A stretch of DNA of 64,000 bases, taken from NCBI GenBank assembly GCA_037176725.1, contig JAZBRS010000057.1:83845501-83909500 (forward strand), read 5' to 3'. The notes beneath the pieces are model-generated. The model was given only the letters and a program-made list of their open reading frames with translations, did no database searches and was not told the DNA's origin. This document shows positions 10,557 to 21,999 of this stretch, in pieces. How positions within the stretch are numbered: the first letter of the stretch is position 1; each line of letters starts with the position of its first letter. The translations under genes and the position numbers were made by a program. This stretch comes from Posidonia oceanica. Lineage: Eukaryota > Streptophyta > Magnoliopsida > Alismatales > Posidoniaceae.

Positions 10557-11982
10557 TGTAGATATCTCATTTTCGATTTTTCCAAAGTTCATGGAGGATA
10601 GGAACTTTTGAGGCACCCAGATCACATAACTAAGGCTTTAATAACACATTTTCCGGAGTTTTCATGACTTACTTAAAAACAACACTTGATTCTACTTAGC
10701 TCAAGGACGTTAGCTGTGGTAGAGCTGACTCGCCCAAACTAGTGGCAAGTTTGAGTACCTTTGAGCACATTTTTCCACTCAAATCCATGGCAGATTTGAG
10801 TTAAAGAAGATGTTTTATGATTTCATGAGATATCTGAAGTTTTACGGGCTTTTAATCGAGTTTTCTGGATCAAACTTAAAAGACAGGGTTAAAAATGCAA
10901 AAGACGTTGCTAGTTGCTAGCTGGGGAGGCGATTGGGATAGTCGCCATGTCAACAGGCGACTAACCTAGGTGCCACTCTAAGCGGCGACTGATAGTCGTG
11001 GGCTCCACTAACCGAATCGAGCGATTATTTTTGGCGGTTGTGTCCCACGATCCCCTCGACAGCTAGGCGCCAACCTAACAAGCGACTAACGGTCGCGGAA
11101 CTGCTATGGTTATTTCCTACGATCCCTTTGACTATTAAGCGCCAACCTAATCAGTGACTAACGATCGTGGCTCCCATCAACCGAATTTCTACGATTTTCC
11201 ACACATTTTCTTGGGCGGTTGCTAGCCTAAGTCGCCTACCCATGCAGCGACTGGCCATAACTGCCACTTTTTCTAGAAATTTCTATGTGTTAACCACCCA
11301 CACCCCTTGGAGTCTATAAATAGACCCCGTGGGTCTGTGTTTGAAACCCCAGCTAGTTGTGAGGAAAACCTATCTTGGAGGAATTCTCTTTAGGTTTTTA
11401 GGGTTTTGAGCTTCCACCTTCAAACAGCTAGAGTTTCCAAACTAGAAACCCTAGTCTCCACCCTCTATCTAGAGAGAAACCCAACTCAGATCCCAGAGAT
11501 CACTACATCCCAAGATCTTAGAGATCTTGAGCCAAGCCAGAGCTCCGACCGTGCCTCCACTTCTACTCCATTGCAAACAGCACAAGGGTGAAGGGAGTAT
11601 TCTTCCAATCTAATTTCCTATTTCATATTGCATTCCTTAAAGTAGGACCCATAACATATGCATGCGAAGAACAACCCTCGGTTAGTATTAGGTTTAATTG
11701 CTTATGTTATTTTCTACTTACTTTTATTAACATTTACTACACATGAACTAATCTACATCTTTTATTTTCATTTGTTTTGAAGGAAAGGAAATTGCTTACA
11801 TAACATGAAGGAGCCGTTGGACGACATCCTGCCGTCTGTCTAGTGATTCGAGTACTCACAGCTTCATCGTCTCCCCCCAAGGTGTCTTGTCTACCCAAAG
11901 GCGAGTAGCGATCACAACAAAGTTGACGACGTACGTGGAGGCACCAACATCTTCTTAAACACCCCCCAAAATCCACACTACA
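10557..11982 (+). repeat. 5' LTR of element A (1426 bp)
   Basis: TGTAGATATCTC to CACACTACA. Compared with the 3' LTR it has scattered substitutions and about 35 extra bases near 10770-10820. U3 carries several GGCGACT and AGTCGCC copies (10920-11260). Confidence 0.93.
11315..11322 (+). promoter_or_regulatory. TATA box of the 5' LTR of A
   Basis: TATAAATA in AGTCTATAAATAGACCCC, a good plant core promoter. The same site is at 25207-25214 in the 3' LTR. Confidence 0.8.
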
Positions 11983-11986
11983 GAAG

Positions 11987-12004
11987 TGGCGATCACACGG
12001 TGGG
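11987..12004 (+). other. Primer binding site of element A
   Basis: TGGCGATCACACGGTGGG begins four bases after the LTR end and continues GACTCGAA, the complement of a tRNA T-arm. It looks like a tRNA-Arg-type primer site with changes relative to that of G. Confidence 0.7.
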
Positions 12005-12008
12005 ACTC

Positions 12009-12851
12009 GAATTCTGCCAACCTCCGTGTAATGTAAGCAAATCCCTTTCCTTCTTCCCTTTTATTTTGTAGATCTAAGTGTTGTTTTCAATTTGGAAATC
12101 GTGCGAGTAGGTTGTTCACGATACCCCAAACTTTTTGTTGTTTTCTTACTGTTTCTGATGTTAGTAAAACTCCTGGCTTCGACAGCTGGGACTATTTTAC
12201 TAAGGTCAGGAGACTTTGGCTCTGAGCCACCCGTCCAAGGAGCGCTTGTCCAAGTCGCTCCTCCAGGAGGCGACTGACAGGGGCGCCACTATAACAGGCG
12301 ACACATCCTGAGTCTGTTTTTTTTCATAATTTGTGCTGTATTTTTAGATCTGCAGAAAAAAAATTAAAAAATTAGAAACAACTCTTCCTGTCCACTGTGT
12401 TTTAGTTTTTTTAACGATTTCTAGGTTTGCTTGTGTCCACCCTTAAGGTGGAAACTAATTCGTTTATACATTAAAGTAAAAGTTCCTTGAGGAAATCTTC
12501 CTTTAGTTAGAACAATTAACCTGAGCGAACCCAGGCCAGTGCAAGTCGCTCTCCCATACTCAGTGTTAATTGTGATAGCTAGATCAAGATCTTGAGGTGT
12601 CCTAAGTAATTATTCTTGACTCCTCCTTCTCTCTGAGTCAAAAATAACCCTTAGTAGATACTCGCACTTTAATATTTTATGTTTATTTACTGTTTTGTGG
12701 TTTGATTAAATGCCGAACCTAAGGGCAGAATCCTAGGTGGAGGGTCCCTCTTTAGAGAGACAAACCCCCTATCTAGGCACTCTTGGTGGACCCTAAAGAA
12801 GGTCAAGGAGGAGTACCTGAAAGTCAAAAATCCCAGTTACTTGTGACCCAC
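12009..12851 (+). repeat. Leader of element A, first part
   Basis: Noncoding leader after the primer binding site, with GGCGACT copies near 12268 and 12297. Parts resemble the inverse of 55000-55560, the leader of B, for example the stretch about Cys-free short ORFs and CTAGGTGGAGGGTCCCTC-like sequence at 12740-12790. It is interrupted by LTR S1 at 12852 and resumes at 18802. Confidence 0.65.
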
Positions 12852-14479
12852 TGTTGACACCCCATCTTGGCAGGCTTGGACTTTGGAGCCCTCCTGGCGA
12901 TTGCTGGACTCAAACCCAAACCAAACCAAACCCTAACCCTCTTCTTTACCCTTCAAAACCAGCCAAACTTGACCCAAGCCTTTACCCCTCTTCCCAAGCT
13001 CAAAACCTGACCAAAATCCATAGGAAAACCCATCAACACCTACTTAACAAACCTACCCAAGAACTTAGAAATTCTCAAACCAAGACCATTCCCAAAAACC
13101 CTAGAAAACCTAGGTAAAACTCCCATTTTTCTACACCTTAAAACCCCTCCAAAACCTCCTTGGAATCAAACCAAAACTTCAGAGCCAGCTCCTCAAACCC
13201 TAGACTACCCACTCTCCAACTTTCATCCCATTCCAAGACCTTTAAGACCTTCATTTGCCCTAATTATCCTTTTCTCTCTCTGGGATTATCATTTTCTCTC
13301 TTCTCTCTCTCTCTCCTGATTATCATCTCTCTTTTCATCCCCTTCTTGCCCTTTTTCCTGCCTGGCTGTGGGCCCTCTTTGTGCTTCTATCCCTTCTCTA
13401 TCTTATTCCTATTTTTACTTTATTTTTAGCTTTTTCCCTGAATTTTAAAAAATCATTTTCCTCCAACTCATCTCTTTCCCTTTTATTTCTCCCTTTTTCC
13501 ATTTCCTTCCTCCTTCTCTTTTCCTTTTCTTTCTTTTGTTAAAATCCATAAAAAGCCCTAAAAATCTGTAAAACTCCAAAACATAAGAGAAACAAATCAG
13601 AACTCTAAGAAAAACAATTTAAAAACATTAAACAAACAATTAAAAACTTAAACCTAATTAAATCAAGCTAAAAAGAAAATCAAGCATGCAAACTAAAAAA
13701 TGCAAAACAAACCAAAAGAAAATACCGTAAAATCAAGGAAAAAACTAAAACAAAATCAAAACCCACCAAAAGTAAAAACCCTATCAAAATAATTAAAAAA
13801 ACAAACTCTAAAAAGAAGCAAAACAATTAAGAACCCTAGGATAAATAATTAATGAAAAGAAAAAGCCTAACTTAACAAACCTAAGAAAAACAACCTAAGG
13901 ACTTAATCAAAAAGAAAAAGAGAAACACATTGGAAAGACTTAAAAACACTCCATCAAACCAGAGAAACCTAACTTAAAAACATCAAGAAAAATTAATAAA
14001 TAAAAAATCACAAAACCTAATTCAAAAGACTTAAGAAAGAAAATCCTAAAAGACTAAAACTAAAAGCCCATAACCCATCCTAATTAACCTAAAAATAAAT
14101 CCTAAAAAATCCTAATTAACATCCTAAATGCTTAACAAGAAAAACACAATTGAAAGAACATTTTAAAAAAGGACTTAACAACACTTAATCAAGTGGAAAA
14201 TAAATTAAAAACAAAAGAAACCCTAAAACCCTAATCAAGCCCAAAACCCCTTTAAACCACACTAATTAACCTAAAAACAGTCATTAAAAAATTTAATTAA
14301 GACCCTAACCTGCAACACAATCACACTAATATTTTACTTATTTTTATTCTTTTTTTCCTAATTTATTTCTCCCCTTTCTTCTCCTCTATTTCTCTTCCTC
14401 CTCTTATCCTTTTTTCTTTTTTTTCTCTCTGCTGGGCCCGTCAGCCCGTTTCCTTTCTTTTTTTTTTTCTTTTTTTCAA

Positions 14480-16050
14480 ATCCGCGGCCCAGCCCACGGT
14501 CACAGTTCTCTTCTTCCTCCTTCCCTCTGCACAGTACTCCCTCTTCCACCTTCTGCAACCGCTCCTGCCACAGTCAGCATCTCAGTCTTCTGCCATTGCC
14601 AGGCCTACGCTCGCACGCCTTCTGCTCGGACCGGACCGGCGTGCGCCGAACTCCGTCCGTGCTCCTGCCACCGCCCCCTCAGCATTCAATTGCCACAGCC
14701 ACAGACCTGCAAAATCAGAGAGAAAGGGAAACCATCAGAAACCATAACCAGGAGGAGAGGAAGAGAGCAAACTAGGACTGAAGCATCCCCGGAAGACACC
14801 ACCCCCGAGTGATTCCCAGCCGGAGAGAGAACCCTTTTTTTTTCCTCTGGAATCCACCCAGAAACCAGGACTTCGACTTCTTCCCTTCCCGGCAAACCAA
14901 GACCCAGAAAAACACCTCGATTCTCCTCCTTGGCACCCTCCAATTCCAGAGAAAAGAGGGCAGAGCTTGAGAGTCCTTGGGATCCCGGAGAGAGATCCCA
15001 ATTCCAGAGCATTCCCACTCCTGGAACTTCTCGATTTCCTTCCTCTGAATTCAGAAAATTCTTCTCTTCTTTCTCCAGTAACCCAACACCATTCCAAGCC
15101 TTCATTTCTCTCCCATTTAATCCCCCAAACTCACCCAGCAACCTAGCCATCTTCCTTCACCATTTCACTGCCTTTCCACCACCGAATCCACCCCAGATCA
15201 CCCGACAGTCCACCTGTAAACCCAACACTGATCCCTCCACAATTCTCTTCACTACAGGCCGCCTCTCCTCCCCAAACCTTGTCCCGTTACTTGCCAAGAA
15301 ACCACCTCCCTAAGCCACCCGACCTTCAGCCCTTTCCCTCACCACAGACTGCAAACTTCACCACAAACACCTGTGCCACCTACTGTCCAAAAATCAGCCC
15401 AACCTCCTATCTCACTCCACGCTCTCCAGAACTGCAAGCCAGCTATCCAGAACCACTCCTCGGACCTCCAGCAACTTCCCGGAAGGCCCCATCAGGTCCG
15501 ACGAGCAGCAAACAAACCCCCCAACCTCCGGCTCCATTCTGTGAACCCAAAAACTGCCGGATCTCTCCCCGAGCTGTGGAGCTTCAGTCCAATCGATCGA
15601 GAAGCACCAGAAGCACTCCCAGAAGCGGTTCCAACCTTCGCGAGCGGCTGACGACCACCGCAGCGGCCAGACGACCTCCACCGACGACTGCTGAAGCTGC
15701 TGAGGTCGGGAGGGCGATTCAGACGCGAAAAGAGGTAGATCCTTACACCCTTAGCTTCCTCTTCTTCCCCTGCTGCTTCTCCGCTCTTTAGAATCGCTTT
15801 TCCGGCCCTCCTGCTGTGAGGTCAACTTCCGGTCAGACCTTCTTCCCCGATGAGCTTCTCCGACCGTCGCTTCGCTCCGGCGACCGTTCCAGACCATTCC
15901 AGGCCACACCGTCCTCCGTCGAACGCCGCCCGCCTCCGTCAGCTCCGGGAGCGACTCCTCCGCCCGACAGCGCATCCTCAGCCCCCCTATGCTGACAGTC
16001 ACGAGCTCCGGCAGCCAACTGCTACAATGCTCGTCACCGTCGGCCGACAT
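14480..16050 (+). repeat. GC-rich block of LTR S1
   Basis: Proline-, serine- and arginine-rich ORFs open on both strands (for example 15279-15791 plus and 14686-15150 minus), with no recognisable domain. Each long LTR here has such a block, often ending in CTTCCCCGA-like sequence; I treat the ORFs as compositional. Confidence 0.5.
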
Positions 16051-17379
16051 TGTGCATTTATTTTTCGTTTATATGGTTTTTAAGTGAATATTGCATGTTT
16101 AGCTTAAGTTTTCTTATTTTTGCGTTTCAGTCCTTCTGTCATTTAATCTGCTTTGTTTTTTATTTAAAACCATGCTAAATTGCATTAAATGTTTCTGTTT
16201 TTCTGTATTTACACTCCAGTCCGTTTATTGTGCTTTCTAGTTATAAATATTTATGCTTTAGCCCTTCTGTTTTCAATTATTGCATCCAGGTCCTGCAGTA
16301 GATCATTTAATTTAAATGCATCAAGTTTACCATATCATATTGCATTCTGTATCCCTGTGCTTTACTATTTTTGCATTTAAATCCCATGCATTGTAGTAAC
16401 TTAGCTTCTGATTTTAATTTTTGGTTGATGCATTGCATATTTTACCTTCTGCTTTCTCATTTTTGCATACAGGTCCATTTAAATGCATAGTAGCCTTTCT
16501 GCATGCATTTTAGCTTATTAAATTGCATTTTTCCCCTGCATCTTTTAAAAATTGCATATCAGTCCACAGACCTTGATTTCAGTGCATATTTTGCATATTA
16601 AATTGCATTCTTGACCTTGCATGATTTGGAAATTACACATAGGTCCTTTCCATCATTATAAAATCATTTAAAATGCCTGTTTTGCCCCTAAGATTGCATT
16701 TTAGCTCCCATGTTTGCAAAATTACATGTAGGCCCTCCACTAGCATTCCCGGACTCCCCAGAACCCTGTTTTCTGGAAAAATTGCATTTTAGACCCCAAG
16801 CTTTTACAAAATTGCATTCCTCTTGCCATTTGCTTTCAAAACTCCCCTGATGCATACCCACCTTTAAATATTGTCTCTTTTAACCTATCCTTTGCAAAAT
16901 TATCCTCTGTCCTCTCCTGTTTTCAAGATCCCTGCCTAAAAGCCCCAATCTTTTCCGAACTTTAGCATTTAAACCCCTGTTTTCTTCTAAAATCCCTCCT
17001 GAGTCCTTTTTTGCATTTTGCATGCATTTGCACTCATATAGTCTTGCATTTAGCACCTTTCGCACACACTAAAGCCCCCTTAGCTCCCTTTCATCTGGGA
17101 GGACCTTTTTTACACACCCCTAGGACCTCCTGAACACTTAGATCTGTTCTTCTCCCCTGTTCTGACCCCTCCGTCTTGGAGCTGCAATATCTTCCAATCC
17201 GACCGTTGGATCTCCCCAAATAAGCTGCCAGAGCGACCCCGGCAGAGTATTCTTCAGCATGGGCCAATCGGATTTCAGATCAAGCTTCGGATATCCAAGG
17301 TAAGTCCCCCTGAACTTCGGCAGTATTGTTTTGCATATCATTCGCATCGCATGGTTTTTGTGCACTCTTTTTCGCTTTG

Positions 17380-18170
17380 TCTTGTACTGTTTTGCGTGCC
17401 GCTTCTTTGTCTTGCACCGTTTTGCGTGCCCTTTGGTTTTCTCGCCCCGTTTTGCGTGCAGTTCTGTTTTCTCGCACCGTTTTGCGTGCCCTTTGGTTTT
17501 CTTGCTCCATTTGCGTGCAGTTCTGTTTTCTCGCACCGTTTTGCGTGCCGCCTCTTTGTCTCGCTCCGTTTTGTGTGCCCTTTGGTTTTCTTGCTCCGTT
17601 TTGCGCATAGTTCTGTTTTCTCACACCGTTTTGCGTGCTGCTTCTCTGTTTTGTACCGTTTTGCGTGCCCTTTGGCTCTCTTGCCCTGTTTTGCATGCAG
17701 TTCTGTTTTCTCGCTCCGTTTTGTGTGCCCTTAGGTTTTCTCGCTCCGTTTTGCGTGCCCTTTGGTTTTCTTGCTCCGTTTTGCGTGTAGTTCTGTTTTC
17801 TCGCACCGTTTTGCGTGCCGCTTCTTTGTCTTGCACCGTTTTGCTTGCCCTTTGGTTTTCTTGCTCCGTTTTGCGTGCAGCTTCGTTTTCCCGCACCGTT
17901 TTGCCTGTCCTCTCGTTTTCTCGCTCCGTTTTGCGTGCCACTTTGTTTTCTTGCTCTGTTTTGCGCCCCTTTTCGTTTTCCTGCACTGTTTCGCGTTCTT
18001 GTTCTGTTTCTCACATCGTTTCGCGTGTCGGCCTCGTTCCTTACATCGTTTTGCGTTCTTGCTTCGTTTCTCGCACCGTTTCGCGTGTTTTGCGTGGTTT
18101 CCCCTTTGCATGTTGCCCGTATTGCCTGTTTTCCCCGCTGTTTCGTTTTATCGCCTGCATGTGCATATAG
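17380..18170 (+). repeat. 30-bp minisatellite in LTR S1
   Basis: About 25 copies of a 30-bp unit with core CCGTTTTGCGTGC followed by a TTTTCTCG- or TTCTTTGTC-type spacer. A related array lies inverted in LTR D at about 60420-60720. The unit is a multiple of three, so it opens long low-complexity ORFs on both strands. Confidence 0.9.
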
Positions 18171-18801
18171 GGCAGCGATGCTTACTGTCCGGAGTTCTCA
18201 CGAGCCAGGTCTCGCCCGGTTCGGAACACAAACAGCATTGCTGAGCGTTTAGATTGCACGTTTACTTTCTTGCATTGCTCTCCCCCACTTAGAGCACACC
18301 TTTGAGCATTTAGATAGGCATTCATTGGCATTTAGGCATCTAAAGTCTGCATTTCCCTGCGTATGCGAGCGTAAGCCTAGAAAGACCGATTCTCGGGTGT
18401 GTCGGGGGTGCCTAACACCTTCCCTGCGCGTAACAGGAGTCCTTACCCTCTCTTGGCCCGCAATGACCATATTGCCCTTATCCTAGGCACGAGTCACATC
18501 ATTTGCATTCATTTGCATCTTATTCCTTTTGCATTGCCTAGCATTGCATCTTTTGCTCGGTTTTGCGTGATTATTCACGCATTTCCCCGATTTTCCTTGT
18601 CTCCCGATTTAATAGACTTGGTAGCGACTCCGATTTTGTCTTATCTTCTTCTTTTTCTTCCTTTTTTCTCTCTCTTAAATGTTTTCGAGTTAAGTCTTCC
18701 TTCTCGGACATAGCCGCTAATAGTGAGCCTGATTCCGATCGGTGCACGCGAGCTTTGGCAACGTGCATGGACGATCTAAACACTGGGATTACTACACCCA
18801 C

Positions 18802-19316
18802 GCAGGTTTAATTAATCAATCCATTAATTAAACACTTAAACAAGTAAAGCAACGCACTGTTTGAAACCTGTTTTTCATTATTTTTCCTGACTATTGCATG
18901 GTCAGTCCAAGACAGACCTGGTTTGCTAACTGAACAAGAGGCATAGCTGCCTGTTCAGAAGGTGCCTCGCTCAGTCGCCAATGAAAACAGCGGCTTGTTT
19001 GGCCGCCTGACATTCAAGCGACTACAAGGGAACCTTGCGTTTCAGTGCATTGATTAAGGGGTTCACTTATTATTGTCCACAGGATTGCAAGCACAAACTG
19101 TTTTAGTTTTGTTTATTTTCCTATATTCAACCAAGTCTGTATTAATTAGTGTTAATTGAGTCTGTAATATCTTTTTAATCTCCTGTGATTGTCTGTACTA
19201 GTCTAGAAGAAGAAAAAAAAGAAAAGAGAAAAGAAAGAAAAAGAAAGAAAAAAAGAAAAAGAAAAAACGAAAAGAAAAAAGAAAAAAAAACAAAAAAAGA
19301 AAAGATAAAGAAAACA
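18802..19316 (+). repeat. Leader of element A, second part, with A/G-rich tract
   Basis: Continuation of the leader after LTR S1. It carries AGTCGCC near 18973. The last 110 bases (19203-19316) are almost pure A and G right up to the gag start codon; they read as Lys/Glu/Arg but are probably untranslated. Confidence 0.6.
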
Positions 19317-21999
19317 ATGGAGTACACTGGCGCATCATCTCCCTCCACCTTTATGGCGCAACCGACTCTAGGCCCCGATGGGTTCTCCTACAGGGACTCA
19401 ACTCCACAAGCAGAAGGGTTAGGAACACCTCAGTTCTCACAAGTGACGGGATGGCGACAGTTCCCGCATGTCTCTATCTCATTCGATTACAATATCGAAG
19501 AAGGAAGAGAGACAAGCCAATTTCAAACATGGAACACTCAGCCTGAGCTTACACATCCGGAGTTGACTTCCCGTGTAGTGCCTCCCATCGTGACTACCTT
19601 TCATCCAACTGAGGAGGAAATCAACGAGGTCCGGCAGTCCCTGGCTCAACAACACTGTACCTACACAAACCCACAAACTTCAACAATCAAAGAACACCAC
19701 AACCACTTACTCCATACACCAGTCTATACACATGCCATACCAGACCCTACCTTCCCTAACCAAGGTTCCTACCCACCATACCACACAACGCCCACCTACC
19801 CTTACATCCATCCAACTCCGCCATATGCAACCCAATACATGCCACAACCTCCCGATAATACCCAATACTACCCCACTCCACTCCCATCATCATTCTTCCA
19901 TCCACAACAACCTCCTATTAACACGCAATACTACCCTACACAACCTCAGTCATCCTTCCTTCCCCCACAACATAACCCATCATTACCATAGACACAAAAA
20001 CACCCGAGCTAGGGGCAATATGCCGCACCAGGGACAGATCTCAAAAGGATGATCGTCGAAGCACTAACAGAGACGGGAGTTACATCCAAAGCACCGATAG
20101 GGTTCGACACTTCTAAGTTTCCTCATTTTGTTCTTCCACCTAGATTCAAAATGCCAAAAATGAGGAAATACAGTGGAACAGAGGATCCAAGGGGCCATCT
20201 AGCCACATTCGCCATGGATGCTCTGCCCTATCAATACGACAATGGGCTTATAATCTATCTCTTCTTTAAAAGCTTGGAAGGAGAAGCACTGGGATGGTTT
20301 AACACGCTCATAGCATATGATCTCAGTGACTTCAAGATGGTCTAGGAGAAATTTCTGTGCCAATATGTCCATTGCATCCAGCATGAGCGACCTCCTCGTT
20401 GAAAAGATGAAACCTGATGAGGAGTTCGCCACTTTTGCAAGTAGATGGAGGGACATGGCTGCAATGTTTAAATGCTATATTCTTGGAAGCTAAGCTATCG
20501 AGATCATCGCCCGCAACACCACAGGAGCACTCAGAATAGGGCTACTAATGAGTGACCTCCAAACATACCCTCAGCTACACGAACGCGCTGCAAGGATCCT
20601 CCGTCACAAAGAGGACCTACCATTCTTAGAGCTCGAGGGAAGGGGCAAAAAGAAGGACACTGGCTATACACTTGAAGGGATCACTGGTGACATGGCACAG
20701 GTCTCAATCCAGCAGAAGCAGAAGGGCCAATACCAGTCTAAGCAATCACTCCTGGCCAAAGGGCAACCAACCCAGTATCAGCCAGAGCTGTACCTAAGCC
20801 AACCAGCGCAGTACCAGGGGCAGTTAGTGTAGTCAATACAGCACCAACAACAACAGCCACCTAATTATCCAGTACATGCCCAGCAAAGATACCAGGGGCA
20901 ATCATAGGGGCAAAGGAACTATCACAACGTCCCTCCTCCACGAAGCTACAAAGGCCCTCAGAGGCAAAACTATCCTCCACTTCTTGAATCAATCCCCGTT
21001 ACATTCAAGATGCTGGTTGAAAGTGGAGATCTACGGCTCCCAGAGCGCAGTCCGAGTTATCCTAACGCTGATATGTCCAAGTACTGCCCTTACCACCAGA
21101 ACAACGGGCACACCCTTGAAGAATGCTTCACCGTCAAAGATAAAGTTCATAATCTTAATGACAAGGGTGATATCATGTGGCCTGAGCTCAAAGCAAGACT
21201 AAAGGCGGCTCAACAAGGACAACAACATATACATCAAGAACCCCCGTTCAACCATTGAGTGGCTCACGCGGATGCAGAAATCATCTTATCCGCTGCTCGA
21301 TCTGAGCTTGCAAACATCCAATGCATACGGGCAAATTCAGAACAAAGCCGATCAAGCAAAGAGGACCTTAATCCTAAGGCACCCTCAACACCTACTCTGA
21401 ATCCTCATGTGCCCCAGAACTTAATGGAAGGTGACTGGTCGCCCATCTATGATGAGTACACTGACATAGATTGGCCCGACAAGGAGACAGTGGACGCTCA
21501 AATGTTCCAAGGCTTAACAGAAGAAGACTAGTTGCCCATCTACGATTAATACGCGGATTCAGACTGGTATAAAGCAAAAGCTGCACTCAGTTCACTCTGC
21601 CAAGCTCTCCAAGCAGCACAAGCAAGAGCTGATCCTCCTCCCAAGCCACTCGATTCTACAAACAAACACACTAGGGGCAGTCACGAGCACTACAGTTATG
21701 AGGGAGAGGTTACTACAGAGCACATCGGTAGCCACACTTCAAGAGGAGGTGGACATCTGATAGCCTCACTCCAAGACAAAGCCACCAAGGGCACACTACC
21801 TGGAACGGGTCAGAATGAGTCCGACTCTGACCCTCTGAAAGCAAGGACTGGGCGCAAATCAATAGAAAGACAAGAAAATACGCCACAACTACCACCAGCA
21901 CCTGACTACTTAACGCCAGGGGCAGACTTCCACAGTCACCCCTCAGGTAAGCTCCCTTATCTGGGAAGAGAGGTGCGAGGTTCCACTGAACTCGACTGA
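19317..21999 (+). pseudogene. gag: gag of element A, broken by stops and frameshifts
   Basis: Gag packages the element RNA. The start ATG at 19317 follows a purine tract and gives MEYTGASS. The N-terminal part is rich in Pro, Tyr and Gln up to a stop near 19990. The capsid-like region at 20049-20545 has DTSKFPHF, a LEGEALGWF motif typical of the plant retrotransposon Gag family, and a FASRWRDMA segment. A nucleocapsid-like knuckle (C-x2-H-x5-H-x4-C, YCPYHQNNGHTLEEC) is at about 21076-21130. A further acidic stretch (21259-22000) ends at a stop before any protease. At least six stops or frame changes make it nonfunctional. The order and motifs match gag of B on the other strand. Confidence 0.85.

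Larger units (their letters stand above)
12852..18796 (+). mobile_element. Solo LTR S1 (5945 bp) inside the leader of A
   Basis: Starts TGTTGACACCCCATCTTGG and ends GGATTACTACA. Perfect CCCAC duplications flank it (12847-12851 and 18797-18801). No internal region is present, so LTR-LTR recombination has left one LTR. The order is: ACCCTAA-like start, pyrimidine-rich and A-rich stretches (13260-14330), a GC-rich block (14480-16050), the TTGCATTTAGGTCC region (16080-17080), a 30-bp minisatellite (17380-18170), conserved blocks at about 18170-18255 and 18361-18495, and a TAGCGACTCC site at 18622-18631. Because it lies within A, it is younger than A. Confidence 0.93.

Noticed and set aside
14686..15791. 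ORFs of 120-170 aa in the GC-rich block of S1
   Set aside because: Composition-driven, overlapping on both strands, no recognisable domain, and inside a solo LTR.
17280..18170. Long ORFs on both strands (244 and 279 aa), one Arg/Gln/Asn-rich, one Phe/Cys/Ser-rich
   Set aside because: They are two readings of the same 30-bp minisatellite, whose unit length keeps frames open; no start context or domain.
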